From: Massilia aquatica
GTDB lineage: Bacteria > Pseudomonadota > Gammaproteobacteria > Burkholderiales > Burkholderiaceae_D
NCBI RefSeq assembly: GCF_011682045.1
Contig: NZ_VVIW01000002.1
Location: 62,001-126,000, forward strand
Length of the DNA stretch: 64,000 nucleotides
Direction: 5' to 3'
A program made the translations under genes and the position numbers. Of the stretch, positions 29,258 to 36,751 are shown in pieces. The notes beneath the pieces are model-generated. The model saw only the letters and a list, made by a program, of their open reading frames with translations, was not told the origin of the DNA and searched no databases. Numbering within the stretch: position 1 is the first letter of the stretch; each line of letters opens with the position of its first letter.

Positions 29258-29911
29258 ATGAAATTCAAACGACGTGCGGCAAACGCCGCCATGTGCGCGA
29301 TGCTGGCGCTGGGCGGCGCCGCCGACGCGGCAGACGATATGCCGAAAACCATCCCGGTCGATGCCGCTTTGCTGGCATCCGAACAGATCGGCGTCAAAGG
29401 CGCGCTGGTCATGGCGCGGCGCATCGTCGACCGGGCCGGCGAGCACTTGCTGGTGGTCTCGCGGCTGGCCGGCCCCTCAAGCGCTCCCAGGGCGACGCCC
29501 GGCGCCACCGAGCGCATCGATCTGTTTGCTGCGCTCTACACGCGCAAGGACAATGCCTGGCCGCAGGCATGGATCATCCAGGACAAGGTGGACTGCCCGG
29601 GCCTCGATTCGGGCGCCGAGTTCTTTTCCAAGTACATCACCGTGACCGACCTGGACAAGAACGGCATCGCCGAAGTTACCGTACCCTACAACATGTCGTG
29701 CGGCGGCGGTATTGATGCCAACACCTTGAAAGTGATCCTGCGCCAGGGTGCGCAAAAGCTGGCGCTGCGCGGCACCACCTTGCGCAACAGCAGGATGGAG
29801 GCGCACTACGGCGGCGACATGGCCTTCGACCCCGCGCTTCTGCTGAAAGAAAACGCCGCCTTCAAAGCCCATCTGAAGTTCATCCGCGACAAGGTTTACG
29901 TGGAAGACTAA
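29258..29911 (+). CDS. Exported protein of unknown function, paralogue B
   Basis: A 217-aa protein with a signal peptide (cleavage near ADA-A, residue about 25) and the same core as the protein at 17668-18318: AGEHLLVVS, YTRKDNAW, KYITVTDLDKNGIAEVTVPY, NTLKVILRQGAQKL and KAHLKFIRDKVYVE. The acidic DLDKNGIAE loop could bind calcium. It lies 15 bases after the PAS gene and 82 bases before fecI, whose promoter follows it. Function unknown; the family conservation is certain from the two copies here. Confidence 0.75.
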   Translation: MKFKRRAANAAMCAMLALGGAADAADDMPKTIPVDAALLASEQIGVKGALVMARRIVDRAGEHLLVVSRLAGPSSAPRATPGATERIDLFAALYTRKDNAWPQAWIIQDKVDCPGLDSGAEFFSKYITVTDLDKNGIAEVTVPYNMSCGGGIDANTLKVILRQGAQKLALRGTTLRNSRMEAHYGGDMAFDPALLLKENAAFKAHLKFIRDKVYVED

Positions 29912-29930
29912 AGTTGTTGGCGCAATTAAA

Positions 29931-29959
29931 TTGCCCGCTCACCCAGCAAGCATTACAAT
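29931..29959 (+). promoter_or_regulatory. Putative promoter of the fecI locus
   Basis: TTGCCC (29931-29936) and TACAAT (29954-29959) are spaced by 17 bases and run directly into a Fur-box-like sequence that would cover the start point. Confidence 0.65.
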
Positions 29960-29981
29960 TGAGAATAATTCTCATTCTTAA
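29959..29981. promoter_or_regulatory. Fur box upstream of fecI
   Basis: GAGAATAATTCTCATTCTT (29961-29979) closely resembles the 19-base Fur operator GATAATGATAATCATTATC. It overlaps the end of the -10 box, so Fur-Fe(II) would block transcription of fecI, fecR and the receptor when iron is plentiful. Confidence 0.8.
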
Positions 29982-29993
29982 GCGACCGCTTGC

Positions 29994-30506
29994 ATGTCCA
30001 GTTCCCCACCTCCACTCGCGCTTGAAACGCTGTACACCGACCATCACGGCTGGTTGCGCGGCTGGCTGCGCAAACGGCTGGGCAACGCGTGCGATGCGGC
30101 CGACCTGGCGCACGACACCTATCTGCGCATCATCACCAGCGGCCGCGTGCCGCCCCCCGAACAGTCGCGCCGCCACCTGACCCAGATCGCCAACGGCCTC
30201 GTGGTAGACCTGTACCGGCGCCGCCAGATCGAACTGGCCTATCTGGAGGCCATCGCGCTGCTGCCGCCGGCCCACGTTCCGTCCGAAGAAGCGCGCGCCA
30301 TCACCCTCGAAGCGCTGGTCGAGATCGATGCGCTGCTGCACTGCGTCCCGGCCAAGGCCCGCACGGCGCTGCTGCTGTGCAAGCTCGAAGGCATGAGTTA
30401 TCGCGACATCGCCGAGCGCCTGCAAGTGTCGGTCTCGTCGGTGGAAAAATACATCGCCACGGCCTTGCAGGCGTGCGCCGGCGCACTGCACGCGCCGGCG
30501 CCGTAA
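29994..30506 (+). CDS. FecI-type ECF sigma factor
   Basis: A 170-aa ECF sigma factor. The sigma-2 region reads LRGWLRKRLGNACDAADLAHDTYLRII (in parts, 20-46) and includes the DLxHDTYLR core; the sigma-4 helix-turn-helix is KLEGMSYRDIAERLQVSVSSVEKYI (in parts). Such factors are released by FecR when a siderophore occupies the outer-membrane receptor, and then transcribe the receptor gene. A Fur box precedes it and fecR follows 13 bases later. Confidence 0.9.
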   Translation: MSSSPPPLALETLYTDHHGWLRGWLRKRLGNACDAADLAHDTYLRIITSGRVPPPEQSRRHLTQIANGLVVDLYRRRQIELAYLEAIALLPPAHVPSEEARAITLEALVEIDALLHCVPAKARTALLLCKLEGMSYRDIAERLQVSVSSVEKYIATALQACAGALHAPAP

Positions 30507-30519
30507 GGTACGGCCCGGC

Positions 30520-31500
30520 ATGTCGACGCGCACCCCGCTTCCGGTCCCGCTCGACCCCGCCACCGTCAGCCAGGCCGCCGCCTGGATGGCCCGCCTGTGG
30601 TCGGGCGACGCCAGCGCGGCCGACCACGCAGCCTGCGGCGCGTGGCGCGCGGCCCACCCGGACCACGAACGCGCCTGGCGCCGCCTGCAAGCCGTCGAAG
30701 ACAAGCTGATGAGCGTTCCCCCCGCAATCGCCCAGCACGCCCTGCGCGAGCCGGCCGCTAGTGCCTGGGTCACGCGCCGGCGCGCCCTGCAAGTGCTGGG
30801 CCTGGGCGTGACGGCAGGGACGGTCTGGTCGATGCGCGGCACCCAGGCCTGGGAGGCCGTCGCGTCCGATCACAGCACCGGCACCGGCGCCACGCGGGCA
30901 GTCACCTTGCCGGACGGTACCCACGTGGTGCTGGCAAGCGCCTCGGCGATCGACCTGCGCTTTACCAGCCGCGAGCGCCTTGTCATCGTGCGCGCCGGCG
31001 AAATCCTGGTCGCCACCGCGCCCGACCCGCTGGCCGCGCAGCGCCCGTTCCTGGTGCGCACGCGCGACGGCACGGTACAGGCCATCGGTACCCGCTTTCT
31101 GGTGCGCCAGCATGACGATGAGACGCGCGTCGGCGTGCTGCAAGGCGCTGTCGAGCTGCGTGCGCGCACCCATCCGCACGATGCGCTCCGCATCGGCGCC
31201 GGGCAGGGCGCGGCGCTCTCCCGGGAACGCATCGCGCCGTACGGGCCGGTCCAGGCCAGCGCCGCCGCCTGGGCCGACGGCTTGCTGGTGGCCGAAGACA
31301 TGCGCGTCGCCGACTTTGTCGCCGAACTGGCGCGTTACCGGCCGGGCCTGCTGCGCTGCGACCCGGGCATTGCCGGGATGCGTGTCACCGGCGTGTTTTC
31401 GCTGCGCGACACTGACCGCGCGCTGCGCAACCTGGCGCTGGCCCTGCCGGTCGCCGTGGCCTATCGCACCCGCTACTGGGTCACCGTGCGTGCCCGCTGA
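30520..31500 (+). CDS. FecR-type transmembrane anti-sigma/sensor protein
   Basis: A 326-aa protein. A cytoplasmic N-terminal domain (AAAWMARLWSGDASAADHAACGAWRAAHPDHERAW, in parts) contains the FecR-N Trp-rich pattern. A membrane segment near 90-108 follows, then the periplasmic FecR domain with TLPDGTHVVLASASAIDL and a C-terminal STN-like piece. It binds the receptor signalling domain and controls the upstream sigma factor. The stop is 113 bases before the receptor gene. Confidence 0.9.
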   Translation: MSTRTPLPVPLDPATVSQAAAWMARLWSGDASAADHAACGAWRAAHPDHERAWRRLQAVEDKLMSVPPAIAQHALREPAASAWVTRRRALQVLGLGVTAGTVWSMRGTQAWEAVASDHSTGTGATRAVTLPDGTHVVLASASAIDLRFTSRERLVIVRAGEILVATAPDPLAAQRPFLVRTRDGTVQAIGTRFLVRQHDDETRVGVLQGAVELRARTHPHDALRIGAGQGAALSRERIAPYGPVQASAAAWADGLLVAEDMRVADFVAELARYRPGLLRCDPGIAGMRVTGVFSLRDTDRALRNLALALPVAVAYRTRYWVTVRAR

Positions 31501-31613
31501 CAAGGCGATGTAAAGTTTTTTACGGAAATCATGGAATGCGCTTGAGGGTTTCCGGTTCTCGTTCGGGATACAGGTAAGCACTCCCGCAATCTTCCGGACT
31601 CCAGGACCAGACC

Positions 31614-34103
31614 ATGACGCATCAGCACCCACATTCCTCCCTCACGCCGTCGGCGCGTCAACCGGCTTTTGCGCTCAACTGCGGTGCGGCCGCCGTGCGC
31701 GCCGTCCTGCTGGCCTCGCTGGCGCTGGGTGTGGCAACGCCGGCCCGGGCACAGGGCGCGCCGACGCGCAGCTACCAGATCGCCCCGGGCCCGCTGGACC
31801 GCACCCTGACCAGCTTCGCCAGCGCCGCCGGCATCGAACTGTCCGCCGATGCAACGCTACTGAACGGCAAGACCAGCGCCGGCCTGAACGCCACCACCAC
31901 CGTGCAGGCCGGCTTTGACGAAGTCCTGCGCGGCCACGGCCTGCAAGCGCTGCGCCAGGCCAACGGCAGCTACACCCTGGCCCGGCTGGCCGAACGCCCG
32001 GCCGCCCGTGGGGACGCCCGTCCGGCAGCCGGTCCCGCCGCCGCCGTGCTGCCGATGATCACCGTGCTTGACAATGCCGAGCCCGACACCGCAAGCGGTC
32101 CCATCCGCGGTTACGTGGCCCGGCGCAGCGCCACGGCCACCAAAACCGACACGCCCATCCTGGAGACGCCCCAGTCCCTGAGCGTGGTCGGAGCGGAAGA
32201 AATCGACACGCTCAAGTCGCAAAGCCTGCAAGACGTGCTTGCCTACGTGGCCGGCGTGGCCCGCAACGAAGCGGCCGACCGCACCACCGACCAGTTCTTT
32301 CTGCGCGGCTTCCAGGCCACCTCGGACCTCGGCAACCACTATCGCGACGGCACCCGCTACGGCGTCACCCGCTACGACGGACGCCAGGAACTTTATGGAC
32401 TGGAACGGGTCGAAGTCATCAAGGGTGCCGCCTCGGTGCTGTTCGGCGCGGGCGGCCCCGGCGGCATCATCAACACGGTCAGCAAGCGTCCCACCGCAGA
32501 CCCGGTGCACGAAGTCAATGTGGAAGGAGGTTCATTCAAGCGCAAGCAAATATCGGCCGATCTGGGTGGCCCGCTGACGGACGATGGCGTCTGGTCGTAC
32601 CGCCTCAGCGCGCTCTGGCGCGACAGCGACACGTTTATTGACCACGTACCCGACAACCGCCGTTTCGTCGCGCCCGCGCTCACCTGGAAGCCGAACGCGG
32701 CCACCTCACTGACTTTATTGGGAGACTATCAAAAAGACCGCACAGTCAATGTCTACGGCCTGCCCGCCGAAGGGACGGTGCTGCCCAACGCCAATGGCCG
32801 GATTGCGCGCCAGCGCTTCGTGGGTGAGCCGGGCTTCGATCAGTTCGCGCTGGAACGATATTCCGCCGGATACCTGTTCGAGCATGCCTTCAGCGATCGG
32901 CTCAAGCTCAAGAACAGCCTGCGTTATGCGCACGCGAGCAATGCCTTCGATTACGTGGAGGTCTGGGGCGGCGTCGATGCTACTGAGCGCGTTACCGCCA
33001 TGCGCTGGGCCACCGATCGCGCCGACCGTTCGTCGTCGCTGGTGTCCGACACCTCGCTGCAATATCAGCTGGGCGAGGGCGCCGTCAGGCAGACTATGTT
33101 GGCGGGCCTGGATTACTCGCGCGGGCGCGAAGAAACCGAACGCTACACGCGCTCGCTGGCCAATCTCGACCTGTTCGCGCCGGTCTACGGCAGCGCCGTG
33201 GGTGCCGGGCGGGCGCCGAATACCTTCGCCTACAAGGCCGACGGCAAGCGCATCGGCGTCTACGCTCAGGACCAGATCAAGGTGGGTGAGAAATGGGTAG
33301 CCTCGCTGGGCGGCCGCTACGACATGCTGCGCTACAACGAAACCGGCTTTTTCGGCGGTGTGCGGGCCAACAATGAGAAAAGCCATGCCTTCACCGGCAG
33401 GGCGGGGCTGGTGTACCTGGCCGATAACGGCCTGGCGCCGTTTGCCAGCTACAGCACATCGTTCGAGCCGACCACCGGCGTCGACCGCACCGGCGCGCGC
33501 TTCAAGCCGTCCGAAGGCAAGCAGTTCGAAGCCGGGCTGCGCTACCAGCCCAAGGGCGCCGACGTGCTGCTGTCGGCTGCGGTATATCAACTGACCCGGC
33601 AGAACGTGCAGGTGGAAGACCCGCAGAACGCCAACTTTGCCATGCAGGCAGGCGAAGTGCGTTCGCGCGGCCTGGAGCTCGAAGCGCGCACCCGCATCGG
33701 CAAAAGCGCCAACCTGATCGCCGCCTACGCCTACACCGATGCCCGCACCACCAAGGCGAGCCCCCTGTATCCCGAACGCGAAGGCCAGCGCGTCGACAGC
33801 GTGCCGTACAACCAGTTCTCGATCTGGGGCGACGAAGGCTTCGGTGCCGCCGGCTTGCCCGGTTTGCGCTTCGGCGCGGGTGCGCGCTACGTGGGCAGTA
33901 CGCGTGGCGCCGCGCACGGCACGCCGGTGATCGTGCCGTCCGTCGCGCTGATCGACGCCATGGCCAGCTACAGCACCGGGCCGTGGAAACTCGCGCTCAA
34001 CGTCACCAACCTGGCCGACAAGACGTATATCGGCAGTTGCACCTATGGCTGTTTCTATGGCGAGCCGCGCAAGGTGATCGTCACGGCCAGCTATCGCTGG
34101 TAA
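31614..34103 (+). CDS. TonB-dependent siderophore receptor with signalling domain
   Basis: An 829-aa outer-membrane receptor. It has a signal peptide ending near ARAQG (about 47), an N-terminal STN signalling domain (about 55-125; IAPGPLDRTLTSFASAAGIE), a plug domain (about 185-300; ETPQSLSVVGAEEIDTLK and VEVIKGAASVLFGAGGPGG) and a beta-barrel ending in Trp after ASYR. The STN domain fits control through the upstream FecI/FecR pair. The sequence resembles the ferrichrome/ferric-coprogen FhuA/FhuE class; the ligand is not determinable here. Confidence 0.92.
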   Translation: MTHQHPHSSLTPSARQPAFALNCGAAAVRAVLLASLALGVATPARAQGAPTRSYQIAPGPLDRTLTSFASAAGIELSADATLLNGKTSAGLNATTTVQAGFDEVLRGHGLQALRQANGSYTLARLAERPAARGDARPAAGPAAAVLPMITVLDNAEPDTASGPIRGYVARRSATATKTDTPILETPQSLSVVGAEEIDTLKSQSLQDVLAYVAGVARNEAADRTTDQFFLRGFQATSDLGNHYRDGTRYGVTRYDGRQELYGLERVEVIKGAASVLFGAGGPGGIINTVSKRPTADPVHEVNVEGGSFKRKQISADLGGPLTDDGVWSYRLSALWRDSDTFIDHVPDNRRFVAPALTWKPNAATSLTLLGDYQKDRTVNVYGLPAEGTVLPNANGRIARQRFVGEPGFDQFALERYSAGYLFEHAFSDRLKLKNSLRYAHASNAFDYVEVWGGVDATERVTAMRWATDRADRSSSLVSDTSLQYQLGEGAVRQTMLAGLDYSRGREETERYTRSLANLDLFAPVYGSAVGAGRAPNTFAYKADGKRIGVYAQDQIKVGEKWVASLGGRYDMLRYNETGFFGGVRANNEKSHAFTGRAGLVYLADNGLAPFASYSTSFEPTTGVDRTGARFKPSEGKQFEAGLRYQPKGADVLLSAAVYQLTRQNVQVEDPQNANFAMQAGEVRSRGLELEARTRIGKSANLIAAYAYTDARTTKASPLYPEREGQRVDSVPYNQFSIWGDEGFGAAGLPGLRFGAGARYVGSTRGAAHGTPVIVPSVALIDAMASYSTGPWKLALNVTNLADKTYIGSCTYGCFYGEPRKVIVTASYRW

Positions 34104-34115
34104 GCGCGGAGGCGT

Positions 34116-34164
34116 GCGGCGCGATGCTCTGCTAAGATCGTCACGCCGCAAGCATCCGCGCCGC
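34116..34164. repeat. Imperfect inverted repeat after the receptor gene
   Basis: GCGGCGCGATGCT (34116-34128) pairs with AGCATCCGCGCCGC (34151-34164) with one bulged base and a 22-base loop. There is no T-run, so it is at best a weak or Rho-assisted stop for the receptor transcript. Confidence 0.35.
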
Positions 34165-34196
34165 CTTACAACCCTGCAATCGAAGCGAGACCGTCA

Positions 34197-34634
34197 ATGA
34201 ATATCTGCGTCAGACCAGCTACCGAAGCCGACATTGGCGCGATTTTCGATATCCGCACCAGCGTCCGTGAAAATCACCTCTCGCTTGAGCAATTGGCGGA
34301 CCTGGGCGTGACGCCTGCGGCGATCAGCCAGGCCATTGCCGCAGCGCCGTGCCTCTGGATTGCCGAAGTGGACGGCCAGCCTGCCGCTTTTGCGATGGCC
34401 GACGCCGACGACGCTTGTGTCTTCGCCGCCTTCGTTCGCCCCGGCCTGGAAGGGCGTGGACTGGGCCGCATGCTCATGGCCAAGGCCGAGGCGTATCTGT
34501 TCGCCACCCATCGCACCATCTGGCTGGTCACCGATGGCAATAGCCGCGCCAGTGGATTCTATCGCAAGCTCGGCTGGCTTCCCGTAGCCGCGTTGGACGG
34601 CGGCGACGTCCGCTTCGAAAAGCACACGCCCTGA
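34197..34634 (+). CDS. GNAT-family N-acetyltransferase
   Basis: A 145-aa protein with the GNAT fold: N-terminal VRPATEADIGAIFDIR, a central strand, the acetyl-CoA pyrophosphate loop RPGLEGRGLGRMLM (about 81-94), and a final SRASGFYRKLGWLPV. The acceptor substrate is unknown. It is convergent with the DyP-type peroxidase gene, two bases apart. Confidence 0.88.
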   Translation: MNICVRPATEADIGAIFDIRTSVRENHLSLEQLADLGVTPAAISQAIAAAPCLWIAEVDGQPAAFAMADADDACVFAAFVRPGLEGRGLGRMLMAKAEAYLFATHRTIWLVTDGNSRASGFYRKLGWLPVAALDGGDVRFEKHTP

Positions 34635-34635
34635 G

Positions 34636-36060
34636 TTACGCGGCTGCCGGCAAGGCGGCCAGATACAGCAAGCCCTTGATGCTCGGAAAAAAGCAGTACA
34701 CCGCGCCGCGCGTGGTCACCAGCCGCGCAAAGCCGTCCAGGGTCCGGTTGGCGCTGCCTTTCGGACCTTTGCCGGGCAAGGTGAACGAACTGGTCGCCGG
34801 ATCGTTCACACCTGCAAGAAAATCCTCGCCGCTGATGTTGTAGACGGTATTGCCGGCGGCCGCGCCCTCGGGGCCGGTGGCCGATTTCACGAAATCATCC
34901 CTCCGGTTCCATTCGCTGCTCAGGAATTCGAACTGGTTGCGGATGCTCGCATTGATAAAAAAGCCGATCAGCCCGCGTGCCTGCGTGTCGGGCACGGCGG
35001 GATCATACTGCGGGCCGTACGGCATCGAGCGCCGTAGAAGGCGGTGATGCGTGCTGTCGGTGCCGATCACGGCGGCATCGCGCGGATTGTTGCGCCGGAT
35101 ATGCGCGCCGATCGGGCATGTCAGGCCCAGCGTATCGTCCGTGGCGGCATCGGTGCTGACGAAGTCGAAATTATTCATCTCCCCGTCCGGCAGGGGCGCG
35201 CCTTGCGCCGTTGGCGCCAATGCCAGCGGATTGCCATTGCGCCAGCGCCCCATGAGCTTCGCCGCCAGCATCCCCGTATCGATACCGGTCTCTGCCGCAT
35301 AGCGCGCCAGCATCGCCTCGAACCCGGCCACATCCTGTTCCAGGATACGAAACACCCCATAGCTGCTGTTGCTCGACAATTGTTCCGGCAAGACGCGGTA
35401 GGTGCCGCCCGCCGCATTCAGGTGGCCGAGCAAGAATTCACCTGCGGGCACGGGCGGCTGGGCATCGGGCGCATCCCGCTTGCGCGGCGGCATGCCGATG
35501 ATGGTCGGTTGCGCGATGCCATGGCGATAGCCGAAATGCACGGTGTTGTCCGGAAATTCGCCGCCATCCTGCACAGTCAGCTCGCTTACGCCGCCCACAA
35601 AAGCGGCGCGCAGCTGCGCCGACACGGTCGCCATCACCTCGGCCGAACTGACGACCCACAAGCTCAACACGATATGCACCTGGGCGGCATTGTCCAGGCC
35701 GCCAATCCAGCGCTCCGGCGCACTCGCGCCCGCGTCGCCCACCGTGGCGGCCGTCACAGGATCGGTCGCGCCGCGCTGGAATGCCGGATCGAAGCTGGCC
35801 AGTTGCGCGCCGGTAACGCCGAGCGCAGCCAGGCCAGCGGCACTGAAACCGATATTGACGAACGACGCAGGCTTCGGTTCGATCAGCCTGGCGCTCGTGA
35901 TCATGGGAACACCAGCGCGGCCCCGCACCAGCGCCTCGATCAGCTTGCCGGTCGCCGCCGCATCCGTGATCGTGAGCACGAAATGCCGCGCCAGCCTGAC
36001 GCGGTAGCCGCGCACGATGATGCCCTGTACGTCGTCCAGGTCGATCGCAGAATCGCTCAT
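34636..36060 (-). CDS. DyP-type peroxidase family protein with altered catalytic motif
   Basis: A 474-aa heme peroxidase homologue. The C-terminal domain shows CPIGAHIRRNNPRD with the proximal heme ligand His320 and RRSMPYG with the distal Arg. The usual GXXDG motif, which holds the catalytic Asp, reads GYRHG here (His180), so the proton-relay residue is changed. The start at 36060 follows GGGAG at good spacing. There is no Tat signal, so it is cytoplasmic. The upstream gene 36130-36588 is on the same strand, 69 bases away, and probably co-expressed. Activity may differ from standard dye-decolorising peroxidases. Confidence 0.87.
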   Translation of the reverse strand: MSDSAIDLDDVQGIIVRGYRVRLARHFVLTITDAAATGKLIEALVRGRAGVPMITSARLIEPKPASFVNIGFSAAGLAALGVTGAQLASFDPAFQRGATDPVTAATVGDAGASAPERWIGGLDNAAQVHIVLSLWVVSSAEVMATVSAQLRAAFVGGVSELTVQDGGEFPDNTVHFGYRHGIAQPTIIGMPPRKRDAPDAQPPVPAGEFLLGHLNAAGGTYRVLPEQLSSNSSYGVFRILEQDVAGFEAMLARYAAETGIDTGMLAAKLMGRWRNGNPLALAPTAQGAPLPDGEMNNFDFVSTDAATDDTLGLTCPIGAHIRRNNPRDAAVIGTDSTHHRLLRRSMPYGPQYDPAVPDTQARGLIGFFINASIRNQFEFLSSEWNRRDDFVKSATGPEGAAAGNTVYNISGEDFLAGVNDPATSSFTLPGKGPKGSANRTLDGFARLVTTRGAVYCFFPSIKGLLYLAALPAAA

Positions 36061-36129
36061 TGGCTTCTCCCGTCGCACACGCGGTTGAAAAGCGCACCGG
36101 GATGAACCCCTCCTGGTGCGCGCGGCAGA

Positions 36130-36588
36130 TCAGATCGCGGCCAGGATTTCCTGCACGCTGTGCTCATAGGCGGCATAAAAGTAGGTGTTCGGAACATGTT
36201 CCGAGACATTGTTGCGCCCGATAAACGCTTCGAACTCGGCCACATGATCGACCACCGGCGTCAACGCTGCCCCGCCGACGGTCAGCGACAGCAGCGCGTC
36301 GAACTCGTCGCTCAGCTGGGCGACAAAGTCATGGATATAGGTCTTGAAGTCACCATCGAACGACGTGATGATTCCAATTACCAGGTTGTTTGACGGCAGA
36401 ATCGACAGCAGGTCTGGCCGCAGATTGGCTTTTGACCGGTCCAGCAGGATCAGACGGGCAAAGTGGACAGTGCCGATCGATTCCAGCGCCACATTGATTT
36501 TCGGCAGCAGGACGGCAAGCCTGGCAACGACCGTGGCGGCACTTGTGCCGGGAAGGACCGGCGACAGCAGAGTTAGGGGACGGGTCAT
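36130..36588 (-). CDS. Small DyP-associated protein, ferredoxin-like fold suspected
   Basis: A 152-aa protein with no signal peptide. The segments TVHFARLILLD (about 40-50) and ITSFDGDFKTYIHDFVAQL (about 74-92) recall small alpha/beta-barrel partners found beside heme peroxidases; I infer, without proof, a dimeric ferredoxin-like fold. AGAGG lies six bases before the start. It precedes the DyP-type gene in an apparent two-gene operon and may be a structural or substrate-handling partner. Confidence 0.7.
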   Translation of the reverse strand: MTRPLTLLSPVLPGTSAATVVARLAVLLPKINVALESIGTVHFARLILLDRSKANLRPDLLSILPSNNLVIGIITSFDGDFKTYIHDFVAQLSDEFDALLSLTVGGAALTPVVDHVAEFEAFIGRNNVSEHVPNTYFYAAYEHSVQEILAAI

Positions 36589-36751
36589 GATATGCCTCTT
36601 TCTTGAAGCACAGCTGCGCAGCCGGCAGGTTGGCGGCCGCGTTCTGTGTCAAGAAATGATAAGCACATCCCCGCGCCGGCAAACCCGTCCGGACGGGACG
36701 CCCGCTTGATTCAGCGTAAAGCCAAGCCACCTTGCGCCAGGGCACGCACCG

